A DNA stretch of 41,577 nt from JANMEX01 sp041751995 (lineage in GTDB: Bacteria; Pseudomonadota; Alphaproteobacteria; Rhizobiales; Rhizobiaceae), in NCBI GenBank assembly GCA_041751995.1, contig JBGSHY010000089.1:1-41577 (forward strand), read 5' to 3'. The notes below the pieces were generated by a model. The model ran no database searches, had not been told where the DNA came from, and was given only the letters and a program-made list of their open reading frames with translations. Below, piece by piece: positions 1 through 7,130 of this stretch (position 1 is its first letter; each line of letters starts with the position of its first letter). Both the position numbers and the translations under genes were made by a program.

Positions 1-1
1 C

Positions 2-1228
2 ATTCTGGGTGGCGGCGGCTTCATGGGGGCTGGCATTGGCTACGTGACGGCGAAAGCCGGCATCGAGGTCGTGCTTCTCGACCGCGATCAGGCCAGCGCA
101 GACAAGGGCATTGCCCATTGCGATGATCTGGAAACCAAGGCCATTGGCCGTGGCTCGTCGAGCGCGGAGCAAAAAGCCAAACTGCTCGAACTGATCAAGG
201 CAACGGACAAATACGAGGCTTTGGCCGATTGTGATCTGGTGATTGAAGCAGTGTTCGAAGATTCCAACGTCAAGAAAATCGTCACCGAAAAGGCTGCCGA
301 ACACATGAAGGCCGGGGCGATCTTTGCCTCCAACACCTCGACCATTCCGATCACCGGCCTTGCCAAAAACTTCCCCAATGCCAAGAATTTCATCGGCATC
401 CACTTCTTCTCGCCGGTTGACCGCATGATGCTGACGGAAATCATCATGGGCAAGAAAACCGGCGACAAGGCGCTGGCAGTGGCGCTCGACTATGTGCGGG
501 CGATCAAGAAGACCCCGATTGTCGTCAACGACACGCGCGGCTTTTATGTCAACCGCTGTGTTCTCCAATACATGTCTGAAGCCTACAACATGCTGATCGA
601 AGGCGTTCCGGCCATCATGATCGAAAACGCCGCCAAGATGGTAGGCATGCCGGTCGGCCCGTTGGCGCTCAACGATGAAACGGCAATTGATCTGAGCCAG
701 AAAATCCTGAAAGCCGCAGTCGGCGATCTCGGCACAAAGGCAATCAACCCGAAACATCTGGATCTGGTCAATGCGCTTGTCGACAAGCATGATCGCAAGG
801 GCCGCAAGAACGGCAAGGGCTTCTATGACTATCCGGCCAAGCCTGCCAAGAAGCACATCTGGCCGGGCCTGAAGGACCTCTTCACGCAACAGGACCCTGA
901 CAAGGTCAATGTCGCCGAGTTGAAGGAGCGCTTCCTGACCGTCATCGCGCTGGAAGCGGCCCGCGTGATGGAAGAAGGAATCGTCACCGATCCCCGTGAA
1001 GCGGATGTCGGCTCCATTCTCGCTTTCGGCTTTGCGCCCTACACCGGCGGAACGCTTTCCTATATCGACGGCATGGGGGCTGCTGTCTTTGTCAAACGGG
1101 CAAAGGCTTTGCAGAAGAAATATGGCCCGCAGTACAAGGTGAACAGGCTGCTCGAAGATATGGCTGAGAAGGGCGACACCTTCTATACGCGCTATAATCC
1201 GTATTCCGCACCTAAAAAGGCGGCTTAG
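2..1228 (+). CDS. 3-hydroxyacyl-CoA dehydrogenase, FadJ/FadB-type (5' truncated by window edge)
   Basis: Oxidises 3-hydroxyacyl-CoA with NAD+ in fatty-acid beta-oxidation. The reading frame is open from base 2. The first visible residues (ILGGGFMGAGI) form the Rossmann GxGxMG NAD-binding motif, so the window enters the gene at the dehydrogenase domain. What follows is the full dehydrogenase half: the SNTST segment, the HFFSPVDRMMLTEII stretch and the NDTRGFYVNR stretch typical of the family. Two C-terminal helical domains follow, ending near AFGFAPYTGG. In multifunctional FadJ proteins this half is preceded by a crotonase (enoyl-CoA hydratase) domain. That domain would lie upstream and is not visible, so the fusion is an inference from the C-terminal architecture (FadJ-like length and the GFYDYP motif). 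A terminator follows directly. Confidence 0.9.
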   Translation: MLGGGGFMGAGIGYVTAKAGIEVVLLDRDQASADKGIAHCDDLETKAIGRGSSSAEQKAKLLELIKATDKYEALADCDLVIEAVFEDSNVKKIVTEKAAEHMKAGAIFASNTSTIPITGLAKNFPNAKNFIGIHFFSPVDRMMLTEIIMGKKTGDKALAVALDYVRAIKKTPIVVNDTRGFYVNRCVLQYMSEAYNMLIEGVPAIMIENAAKMVGMPVGPLALNDETAIDLSQKILKAAVGDLGTKAINPKHLDLVNALVDKHDRKGRKNGKGFYDYPAKPAKKHIWPGLKDLFTQQDPDKVNVAELKERFLTVIALEAARVMEEGIVTDPREADVGSILAFGFAPYTGGTLSYIDGMGAAVFVKRAKALQKKYGPQYKVNRLLEDMAEKGDTFYTRYNPYSAPKKAA

Positions 1229-1254
1229 GCTTTACAGATTATCGTGAGGAGAAT

Positions 1255-1287
1255 CGGCGGCTTTTGATTTAGCCGCCGTTTTTGTTT
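1255..1287 (+). terminator. Rho-independent terminator after the fadJ-like gene
   Basis: A perfect 7-bp GC-only stem, CGGCGGC (1255-1261) with GCCGCCG (1272-1278), encloses a 10-nt loop and is followed by the T-rich tract TTTTTGTTT. It starts 26 bp after the stop codon and separates the gene from the S24 regulator. Confidence 0.85.
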
Positions 1288-1380
1288 GACCAACGCGGCC
1301 AAGACCAATCAAACAAGCTGGACAATCCGCTGTGCGTCCAATAGTCATTAGAGGCATATATTCCTTTATGGATGTTGATC

Positions 1381-2022
1381 ATGCTTTCACATGACCGGGT
1401 TTGGGCTGCGATAGACCGTCTTGCCGCGCGCAACGACTTGTCTGCCTCGGCATTGGCAAAAAGCGCAGGTCTAGACCCGACCTCATTCAACAAATCCAAG
1501 CGCACCAGTGGCGATGGCCGCCCCCGCTGGCCGTCAACAGAGTCTTTGGCGAAAATCCTCGAAGCCACAGGCGCGACCGTAGATGAGTTTGTTGCCCTTA
1601 TGGGCGCTGGAACCCAGGCGGTCCGTTCGTCGCGCAATGTCGTCATCCCGCTTATTGGACAGGCGCAGGCAGGCAATGGCGGCTATTTTGATGACGCTGG
1701 CTATCCGGTCGGTGAGGGTTGGGATGAGATTTCATTCCCCGGCCCGAGCAGCGAAAATGTCATGGCTATCGAAGTGTCCGGTGAATCGATGATGCCGCTC
1801 TACCGCGATGGCGATGTGCTTCTGGTCGACAAATCCGCACAAATCCGCAAAGGCGACCGGGTCGTGGTTCGTACATGCGGTGGTGAAGTTCTGGCAAAAC
1901 TGCTGCACAAACAGACCGGCAAAGCTGTTGAATTGGTATCGCTGAACCCGGCACATCCTAACCGGTCTTTCGAGCCTTCCGAAATAGACTGGATCGGCCG
2001 CATTGTCTGGGCGAGCCAATAG
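1381..2022 (+). CDS. XRE-type HTH / S24 peptidase LexA-like repressor
   Basis: Predicted self-cleaving transcriptional repressor. Residues about 5-70 are a helix-turn-helix region (SASALAKSAGLDPTSFNKS). The C-terminal half is an S24 peptidase domain. The presumed Ala97-Gly98 scissile bond lies in PLIGQAQAG. The nucleophile is Ser136 (SGESMMPL) and the general base Lys173 (VLAKLL). The 37-residue Ser-Lys spacing equals that of LexA (S119/K156), so the catalytic dyad looks intact. I chose ATG 1381 because a GGATG stands about 8 nt upstream; an in-frame ATG at 1372 lacks a ribosome site. The next gene starts 4 bp after its stop, which suggests co-transcription. No phage genes are nearby, so it is probably a resident chromosomal regulator; its targets are unknown. 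Confidence 0.85.
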   Translation: MLSHDRVWAAIDRLAARNDLSASALAKSAGLDPTSFNKSKRTSGDGRPRWPSTESLAKILEATGATVDEFVALMGAGTQAVRSSRNVVIPLIGQAQAGNGGYFDDAGYPVGEGWDEISFPGPSSENVMAIEVSGESMMPLYRDGDVLLVDKSAQIRKGDRVVVRTCGGEVLAKLLHKQTGKAVELVSLNPAHPNRSFEPSEIDWIGRIVWASQ

Positions 2023-2025
2023 CGC

Positions 2026-2757
2026 ATGTTGCGATCCGCCCAGATATTCCTGGCTTTGCTGCTTGCCGGCGTGATCTTGGCTTCAATATACAAAGGCCGC
2101 GACGTCATCAGTACCGAAGTGCCTGTTTTTGGACTCAATGAGCCGCCGAAATCAGCATTGCGATTGGAAACAAGTCGCACTGTCGTAACCAAGCCAATTC
2201 CTGAAACCACAAATGCCCGAAATGTCGGCGGCGGCATTGTTGCCTCTCCCCTTGTTCTGGCGGGTCCATTGGAACGGGTCGCACCGCTCCCACAGCCGAC
2301 TCCCCCTGCCGAGCCAGAACCAGAGGCGGCGTCCGGACCGGAGAATAAAGCCGTACGATGGCGCTTGGTTTTCAATGCAGTCGCCACATCTGCCGGAATT
2401 CTTCAAACGGCTGACACAGCTATTGTCATTCCCGGGATTGATGCTGTTTCTGCTGATGAAGACTGCACTGCCCCCTCGGGCGTGATCTGGCCGTGCGGCA
2501 TGGTCGCGCGCACGGCGTTTCGCAACTATCTGCAGGGCCGTGCCTTGAACTGCCATTTGCCCGACAATTCAGGCGACAAGGCCATTGTCGCCGAATGCCT
2601 GTTACAGGGGCAAGATCCTGCCGCATGGCTTGTGGAACAAGGCTGGGCCCGCGCAAAGCCCGGCAGTCAATTCTCTGAACTCGCCCAAGATGCCAAGGCG
2701 GCAAATCGAGGAATTTACGGGCTTCCGCCCGTCGGTGTCGAAATCATAATGCCCTGA
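2026..2757 (+). CDS. Exported thermonuclease (SNase)-like protein, probably not catalytic
   Basis: 243 aa. A single hydrophobic N-terminal segment (residues 4-22, FLALLLAGVILASIY) serves as signal or anchor. A Pro/Glu-rich linker (about 85-105) and a C-terminal domain of about 130 aa follow. The C-terminus resembles the staphylococcal-nuclease fold, with the late signature AAWLVEQGWARA...AQDAKAANRGIYG. Aligning by eye, the three catalytic positions of SNase (Arg35, Glu43, Arg87) are not Arg/Glu/Arg here, and the usual YGR segment reads KAIVAECLL. Four cysteines (EDC, WPC, NC, EC) suggest disulfides outside the cytoplasm. It follows the S24 repressor by 3 bp and converges on lysK with a 5-bp gap. 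Function is unknown beyond the fold. Confidence 0.7.
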   Translation: MLRSAQIFLALLLAGVILASIYKGRDVISTEVPVFGLNEPPKSALRLETSRTVVTKPIPETTNARNVGGGIVASPLVLAGPLERVAPLPQPTPPAEPEPEAASGPENKAVRWRLVFNAVATSAGILQTADTAIVIPGIDAVSADEDCTAPSGVIWPCGMVARTAFRNYLQGRALNCHLPDNSGDKAIVAECLLQGQDPAAWLVEQGWARAKPGSQFSELAQDAKAANRGIYGLPPVGVEIIMP

Positions 2758-2762
2758 TCAAT

Positions 2763-4418
2763 TCAGGTGAGGGTGCCCGCCAGCGCCTTGCTAATCAACT
2801 CGCGTGTTTTGTCTACGCCAAACAGCGCTGCAAATGATCCGAACCGCGGCCCTTTTTCCTGCCCGATCAGCACCTGATAAATCATCTGGAAGAACGCCCC
2901 GGAAACGCCCGGGCCACCTTCCGGGCTCTTCTTGTCGTGGTCCTGATAGCGTTCGATCGCGCGCGCAACATTCAGTGACGCATTCTGGATTTCTTCGCCG
3001 CTGGCCCCCTGCGGCAAAGCTGCGAGGGCCTTTTCCAACTGCGCCAATGCCTTAATCTCTAAATCGTCCGGCGCACGGAACACCTTGCTCGGCTTCACAA
3101 AGTCGTCGAAGTAACGGATCGCAAAGCCGACCAATTCATCAAGCTTGGGATGCGTGGCTGCGCTGGCTCCGGGTGAATAGCGGGAGATGAAACCCCACAG
3201 CACGTCCTTGTCGTGCGCGTTCGAGGCACTGACCAAATTGAGCAACAGCGAAAACGGCACCGGCATGTCCAGTTTCGGCGGGTTGCCGCTGTGAATGTGC
3301 CAAATCGGGTTCGAAAGCTGTTGCCCGGCATCCTGCTTGTCGTAAGCGGCGAGGAATGCAAAATACTCGTCCACCGCGCGGGGAATGACATCAAAATGCA
3401 GCCGCTTGGCAGTCCGCGGCTTCTGGAACATGTAAAGCGCGAGGCTTTCAGTCGGCGCATACTTCAGCCAGTCATCAATCGTCAGGCCATTGCCCTTCGA
3501 TTTTGAGATTTTCTGGCCTTCTTGGTCAAGAAACAGCTCATAAACGAAATGTTCCGGCGGACGTCCGCCCAAGACCGCACAGATGCGGTCGTACACACTC
3601 ATGTTCGGGCCGTGATCCTTGCCGAACATCTCAAAATCCACACCCAGAGCCGCCCAACGGGCGCCGAAATCCGGCTTCCACTGCAACTTGACCCGGCCGC
3701 CGGTCACTTCGAGCGTGGTTTCCACCCCGTCTTCATCGTCAAAGGTGATCGTGCCATTTTTTGCATCAACTGACTTCATGGGAACGTAGAGAACCCGCCC
3801 GGACTTTGGCGAAATCGGCAGGAACGGCGAATAGGTCGCCTGCCGCTCGGCGCCAAGCGTCGGCAGCATCACCTCCATGATCGCGTCATACTTTTCCAGC
3901 GCATGGCGCAGGATTTTGTCAAAGCGGCCGGACTTGTAGTAATCGGTCGCACTGGCGAATTCATAGTTGAAACCGAAGGTATCGAGGAAGCGACGCAGCA
4001 TGGCATTGTTGTGATGTCCGAAACTCTCGAATTCGCCGCCGAACGGATCCGGCACCACGGTCAGCGGCATATGCAAGTAAGGTTCGAGGAAAGAGCGGTC
4101 CGGAACATTGTCCGGAATCTTGCGCATGCCATCCATGTCGTCCGAAAAGCAAAGAAGTTTGGTCTTGACCTTGTCTTCAGTGAGCACGCGAAACGCATTG
4201 CGCACCATCGTCGTGCGCGCAACCTCACCAAACGTGCCGATATGCGGCAGTCCCGATGGTCCGTATCCGGTTTCGAACAAGACCACCTCCGGAAAGCCGG
4301 TCTTTTCGTAACGTTTGATGATCTTCTGCGCTTCTTCAAACGGCCACGCTTTCGTCGCCCCGGCAACAGCCAGGATTTCCGGTGTGATATGAAGGTTTGG
4401 AAGCGTTGCAGAAGTCAT
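2763..4418 (-). CDS. lysK: Lysine--tRNA ligase, class I (LysRS1)
   Basis: Charges tRNA-Lys with lysine. This is the class I (Rossmann-fold) enzyme of Archaea and Alphaproteobacteria, not the class II LysS. The HIGH-type motif is in SGLPHIGTFGEVART (about residue 55) and the KMSKS-type motif is KISKSKGN (about residue 305). Length, 551 aa, is normal for the bacterial form. The start ATG at 4418 lies shortly after an upstream segment rich in purines, and the N-terminus reads MTSATLPNLHITPEIL. It converges on the nuclease-like gene with no room for a separate terminator. The class I enzyme is one of the markers that places the window in Alphaproteobacteria. Confidence 0.96.
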   Translation of the reverse strand: MTSATLPNLHITPEILAVAGATKAWPFEEAQKIIKRYEKTGFPEVVLFETGYGPSGLPHIGTFGEVARTTMVRNAFRVLTEDKVKTKLLCFSDDMDGMRKIPDNVPDRSFLEPYLHMPLTVVPDPFGGEFESFGHHNNAMLRRFLDTFGFNYEFASATDYYKSGRFDKILRHALEKYDAIMEVMLPTLGAERQATYSPFLPISPKSGRVLYVPMKSVDAKNGTITFDDEDGVETTLEVTGGRVKLQWKPDFGARWAALGVDFEMFGKDHGPNMSVYDRICAVLGGRPPEHFVYELFLDQEGQKISKSKGNGLTIDDWLKYAPTESLALYMFQKPRTAKRLHFDVIPRAVDEYFAFLAAYDKQDAGQQLSNPIWHIHSGNPPKLDMPVPFSLLLNLVSASNAHDKDVLWGFISRYSPGASAATHPKLDELVGFAIRYFDDFVKPSKVFRAPDDLEIKALAQLEKALAALPQGASGEEIQNASLNVARAIERYQDHDKKSPEGGPGVSGAFFQMIYQVLIGQEKGPRFGSFAALFGVDKTRELISKALAGTLT

Positions 4419-4523
4419 GATTGTCCTTTGCCGGCAGGCGTATTCGAGCGCGGCGGACCCTATGGAAGCTAGGCATTCCAGTCAATTGTCCAAACCGGCG
4501 GAGTTTGTGAGCGAGTTTGCTTT

Positions 4524-5366
4524 TCAGAAGAATCCGTTCGGGAAAAAACGGAGGTAAAGTTCGTCAATTTTGCCTTTTCTCTGCAGCGAAACCAAGGCGT
4601 GATCCAATTGCTTCAAAAGCCTGTCATCACCCGGCGCAACCGCGATGCGTATCCCTTCGCCGAGAAATGGTGTGGAATAGTACGGGCCGCCTGCAAATTG
4701 ACAGCAAGTGGCGCCTTCTGCAGTGGATAGCCAAAATGACAGTCGCATGGCATCGCCAAATGCCAGATCGACTTTTCCACTTTCAAGGTCTGCCAACAGG
4801 AGGGCATCATTGGCAAAGCCGGTTACCGATGCTTCGGGAAAATAGGAGCTCGCCAAAGCCTGATAGGCAGATTTTGCGACGACGCCTATCCGTGCTCCAG
4901 TCAAACCGCGATCAAAGTCCAGCTTGTCGCTCTTTGCTTTCGACACGGCAAACCGCGCGGGCAAACGGAAATAGGGTTTCGTGAAGGAAAATGCCGAATT
5001 GCTTGCCTCTGTTGACGCGATCCCGGAAATGATGGCGTTGCCTTGTCCTTGCTCCAGGGCAGGCTCCAATTGGTCCCACGGCATTGCTTGCACAGTGCAA
5101 TTCATTTCCATCTTGATCTCAGCGCATATCAATCTGGCAAGATAAACGTTGAAACCGCTCAACTTGCCGTTGGCGTCGAGAAAACTGAATGGGGGGAAGT
5201 CCAGCGTTGTTAAAAATTTGATGCCGCGATTGGCGTCTGATGCCTCAATGCCGGAAGCATCGTGCGGGCCCAAAAAATTCGGAACGGTATTCACGCTCTG
5301 CGCCTCCGCTGTTATCGGCAGGCTAAACAGCAACGCAACGACAGTTTTGGCGGCAAGTTTTTTCAT
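4524..5366 (-). CDS. Periplasmic amino-acid-type solute-binding protein (SBP family 3), orphan
   Basis: About 280 aa. An N-terminal signal peptide (MKKLAAKTVVALLFSLPITAEA) is followed by a bacterial extracellular solute-binding protein family 3 domain. Typical segments are FLTTLDFPPFSFLDANGKLSGFNVYLA, the mid-domain GIASTEASNSAFSFTKPYF and the late DLESGKVDLAFGDA. I chose ATG 5366 because it opens the signal peptide; the frame is open a further 27 codons upstream without a secretion signal. No permease or ATPase gene adjoins it, so its transporter partner, if any, is elsewhere; some family members act as periplasmic sensors. It is divergent from luxR. The C-terminus ends FFPNGFF. Confidence 0.8.
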   Translation of the reverse strand: MKKLAAKTVVALLFSLPITAEAQSVNTVPNFLGPHDASGIEASDANRGIKFLTTLDFPPFSFLDANGKLSGFNVYLARLICAEIKMEMNCTVQAMPWDQLEPALEQGQGNAIISGIASTEASNSAFSFTKPYFRLPARFAVSKAKSDKLDFDRGLTGARIGVVAKSAYQALASSYFPEASVTGFANDALLLADLESGKVDLAFGDAMRLSFWLSTAEGATCCQFAGGPYYSTPFLGEGIRIAVAPGDDRLLKQLDHALVSLQRKGKIDELYLRFFPNGFF

Positions 5367-5539
5367 TGCCTGCCTATGCACCGATTTGATCACTTTTTGA
5401 AGTGGATAGGTGCCGTATCTTCCTGTTTGACTGCAACGTGCTTGCACCTTTTGGTTATTCCTTCATTTGCATTTAAACCGTGGATTTTTACAATCAGAAG
5501 TGATTGGATAAGTTGATCGTGTTTGAAAATGGGCGAGCC

Positions 5540-6280
5540 ATGACATCAATAGCAATGGAACGCGTCTTGGACGCCTTTTATTCTCGAGAGACCATTGGCA
5601 ATGATTTCGAAAAGGAATCGGCTGATTCAAATTTCATGAAATCGCTGTGCGAAATATATGGTTTGAAGCATACGGCCTATATTACTGTTGATAAACGATC
5701 TTTTGCGTCAAGAAAGCCAAAATTTCTTGTTACATACCCTGTCTCTTGGCAGGAGGAATATAAAAAATCATTCGCGGAGCGCAAGGACCCTGTTTTATTG
5801 GCTGGTCTGTCAGAAATGCTCCCTTTTGATTGGCGCCGTTTGACCCCTATTGTTCCGGAAAGTGACATAATGCTGGGCGTCGCCCGTGAATACGGGGTCG
5901 GAAAGCAGGGGCTTTCCATACCTATCCGGGGCACATCTGGCGCGCGTGCCTTGTTTAGTGTCACCGGAGACTACAATGATCGTGATTGGCAGGACATGCG
6001 GCGCCAATATCTGCGTGATTTCGTGATCCTTGCGAATTTTTTCCACAAAAGGATAAGTGGATCACTCGCCGAAGGCGCGCCTCAGTTGAGTGAGCGCGAG
6101 AAAGACATCTTGCAGTACTGTGCATTGGGCATGACTGCCGGACAAATATCCGAAAATTTGCAGATTACGATTTCAACTGTGAAGTATTTCTTGAATCAAA
6201 TTAGATATAAAATGAATGTACTCAACACAACCCACGCCGTTGCCAAGGCGATAAAATTCGGAATAATAACTATATTATAA
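5540..6280 (+). CDS. luxR: LuxR-family acyl-homoserine-lactone-responsive regulator
   Basis: Quorum-sensing transcription factor of about 246 aa. The N-terminal autoinducer-binding domain carries the invariant ligand-pocket residues at LuxR/TraR spacing: Trp70, Tyr74, Asp83-Pro84 and Trp98. These match TraR W57/Y61/D70/W85 with identical intervals. The C-terminal LuxR HTH begins at LSEREKDILQYCALGMTAGQI and continues through ISTVKYFLNQIRYKMNVLNTTHAVAKAI. I chose ATG 5540, which has a GGGCGAG just upstream; an in-frame TTG at 5504 is the longer alternative. The gene is clearly more AT-rich than its neighbours. It is followed after 150 bp by the synthase gene in the same orientation, so the two are very likely a cognate pair. 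Confidence 0.92.
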   Translation: MTSIAMERVLDAFYSRETIGNDFEKESADSNFMKSLCEIYGLKHTAYITVDKRSFASRKPKFLVTYPVSWQEEYKKSFAERKDPVLLAGLSEMLPFDWRRLTPIVPESDIMLGVAREYGVGKQGLSIPIRGTSGARALFSVTGDYNDRDWQDMRRQYLRDFVILANFFHKRISGSLAEGAPQLSEREKDILQYCALGMTAGQISENLQITISTVKYFLNQIRYKMNVLNTTHAVAKAIKFGIITIL

Positions 6281-6358
6281 TTGTAAGATTGTGTATTGAA
6301 AATTCATATTTGTATTTGAAATTCGACGCCAACCTAAAATATTGTGCCAAAATGATCC

Positions 6359-6378
6359 GCCTGTACTTTTGGATAGGC
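6359..6378. promoter_or_regulatory. Candidate lux box upstream of luxI
   Basis: A 20-bp imperfect dyad, GCCTGTAC-N4-GGATAGGC in outline, has 6 of 10 complementary pairs (GCCT.T.C / G.A.AGGC). Its centre (6368.5) lies about 43 bp before the start point predicted from a CAATAT at 6400-6405. A position near -42.5 is where LuxR-type activators usually bind. The sequence does not match a specific published consensus that I can recall exactly, so this is positional plus symmetry evidence only. Confidence 0.35.
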
Positions 6379-6430
6379 ATAATCGGTCGATTGAACACGC
6401 AATATCCCCTGACACATTTGGGGGTGTAGA

Positions 6431-7072
6431 ATGATTAAATTGGTTTACGGCCGCGACAGGGAAAAGTTTCCGGAACTCATCGATGCAATGCATCGCCTTC
6501 GCAAGCAGGTCTTTCATGACAGGTTGCGGTGGGAGGTTCCGGTATCGGGTGACTGGGAAATAGATTCCTTCGACGAGGAAGACCCGCTTTACGTGCTTTC
6601 ATTGGATGACAAAGGCATGCTGCAGGGGTCGCTCCGGCTATTGCCGACCACCGGTCCCAACATGCTGCGCGACGTCTTCTCTGAATTGACCAAGGGAACA
6701 GGTCCTGTGGAAAATCCCCAGGTCTGGGAAAGCAGCCGGTTCTGCATAAGGTTTTCCGGTGAGCGCGATCAGCGCGAAAGCCACCTGATATCAAAGGCGA
6801 CAGTCGAATTGATTGCAGGGATGGGGGAGGTTGGCGTTCTTGCCGGTCTTGATCACATCGTGACTGTCTACGATGCCTTTTTGCGGCGCATCATTCGCCA
6901 AACCGGTTGTTCGGAAACTCTGATCGGTGAGCCGGTGCGCTACGGGCGCGTTCAGACTTACGCAGGCTTGTTCAATGTCGATCCGATCCAACTCGATGCA
7001 TTCAAGCGGGTCTGGAATCTGCGCCCGACGCTCGTTGAAGAAGAAAGCCGGATGCGCGTCTTCGCCGCCTGA
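6431..7072 (+). CDS. luxI: Acyl-homoserine-lactone synthase (LuxI family)
   Basis: Makes the N-acyl-homoserine lactone signal from S-adenosylmethionine and an acyl-ACP. It is 213 aa, normal for the family. All the invariant residues are visible at or near the canonical positions: Arg24, Phe28 and Trp34 in HRLRKQVFHDRLRW; Asp45 and Asp48 in EIDSFDEEDP; Arg69 in GSLRLLPT; Glu100 and Arg103 in WESSRF. The enzyme should be active. The start ATG is preceded by GGGGGTGTAG. It sits between luxR and a glycosyltransferase in one direction, and the 58-bp gap to the latter suggests co-transcription. The acyl chain cannot be predicted by eye. Confidence 0.96.
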   Translation: MIKLVYGRDREKFPELIDAMHRLRKQVFHDRLRWEVPVSGDWEIDSFDEEDPLYVLSLDDKGMLQGSLRLLPTTGPNMLRDVFSELTKGTGPVENPQVWESSRFCIRFSGERDQRESHLISKATVELIAGMGEVGVLAGLDHIVTVYDAFLRRIIRQTGCSETLIGEPVRYGRVQTYAGLFNVDPIQLDAFKRVWNLRPTLVEEESRMRVFAA

Positions 7073-7130
7073 AAATTGGCTTGGTCGCATTCATTACAGA
7101 AAAAGATCCGTAAGCAGACAGGCTACTCAA

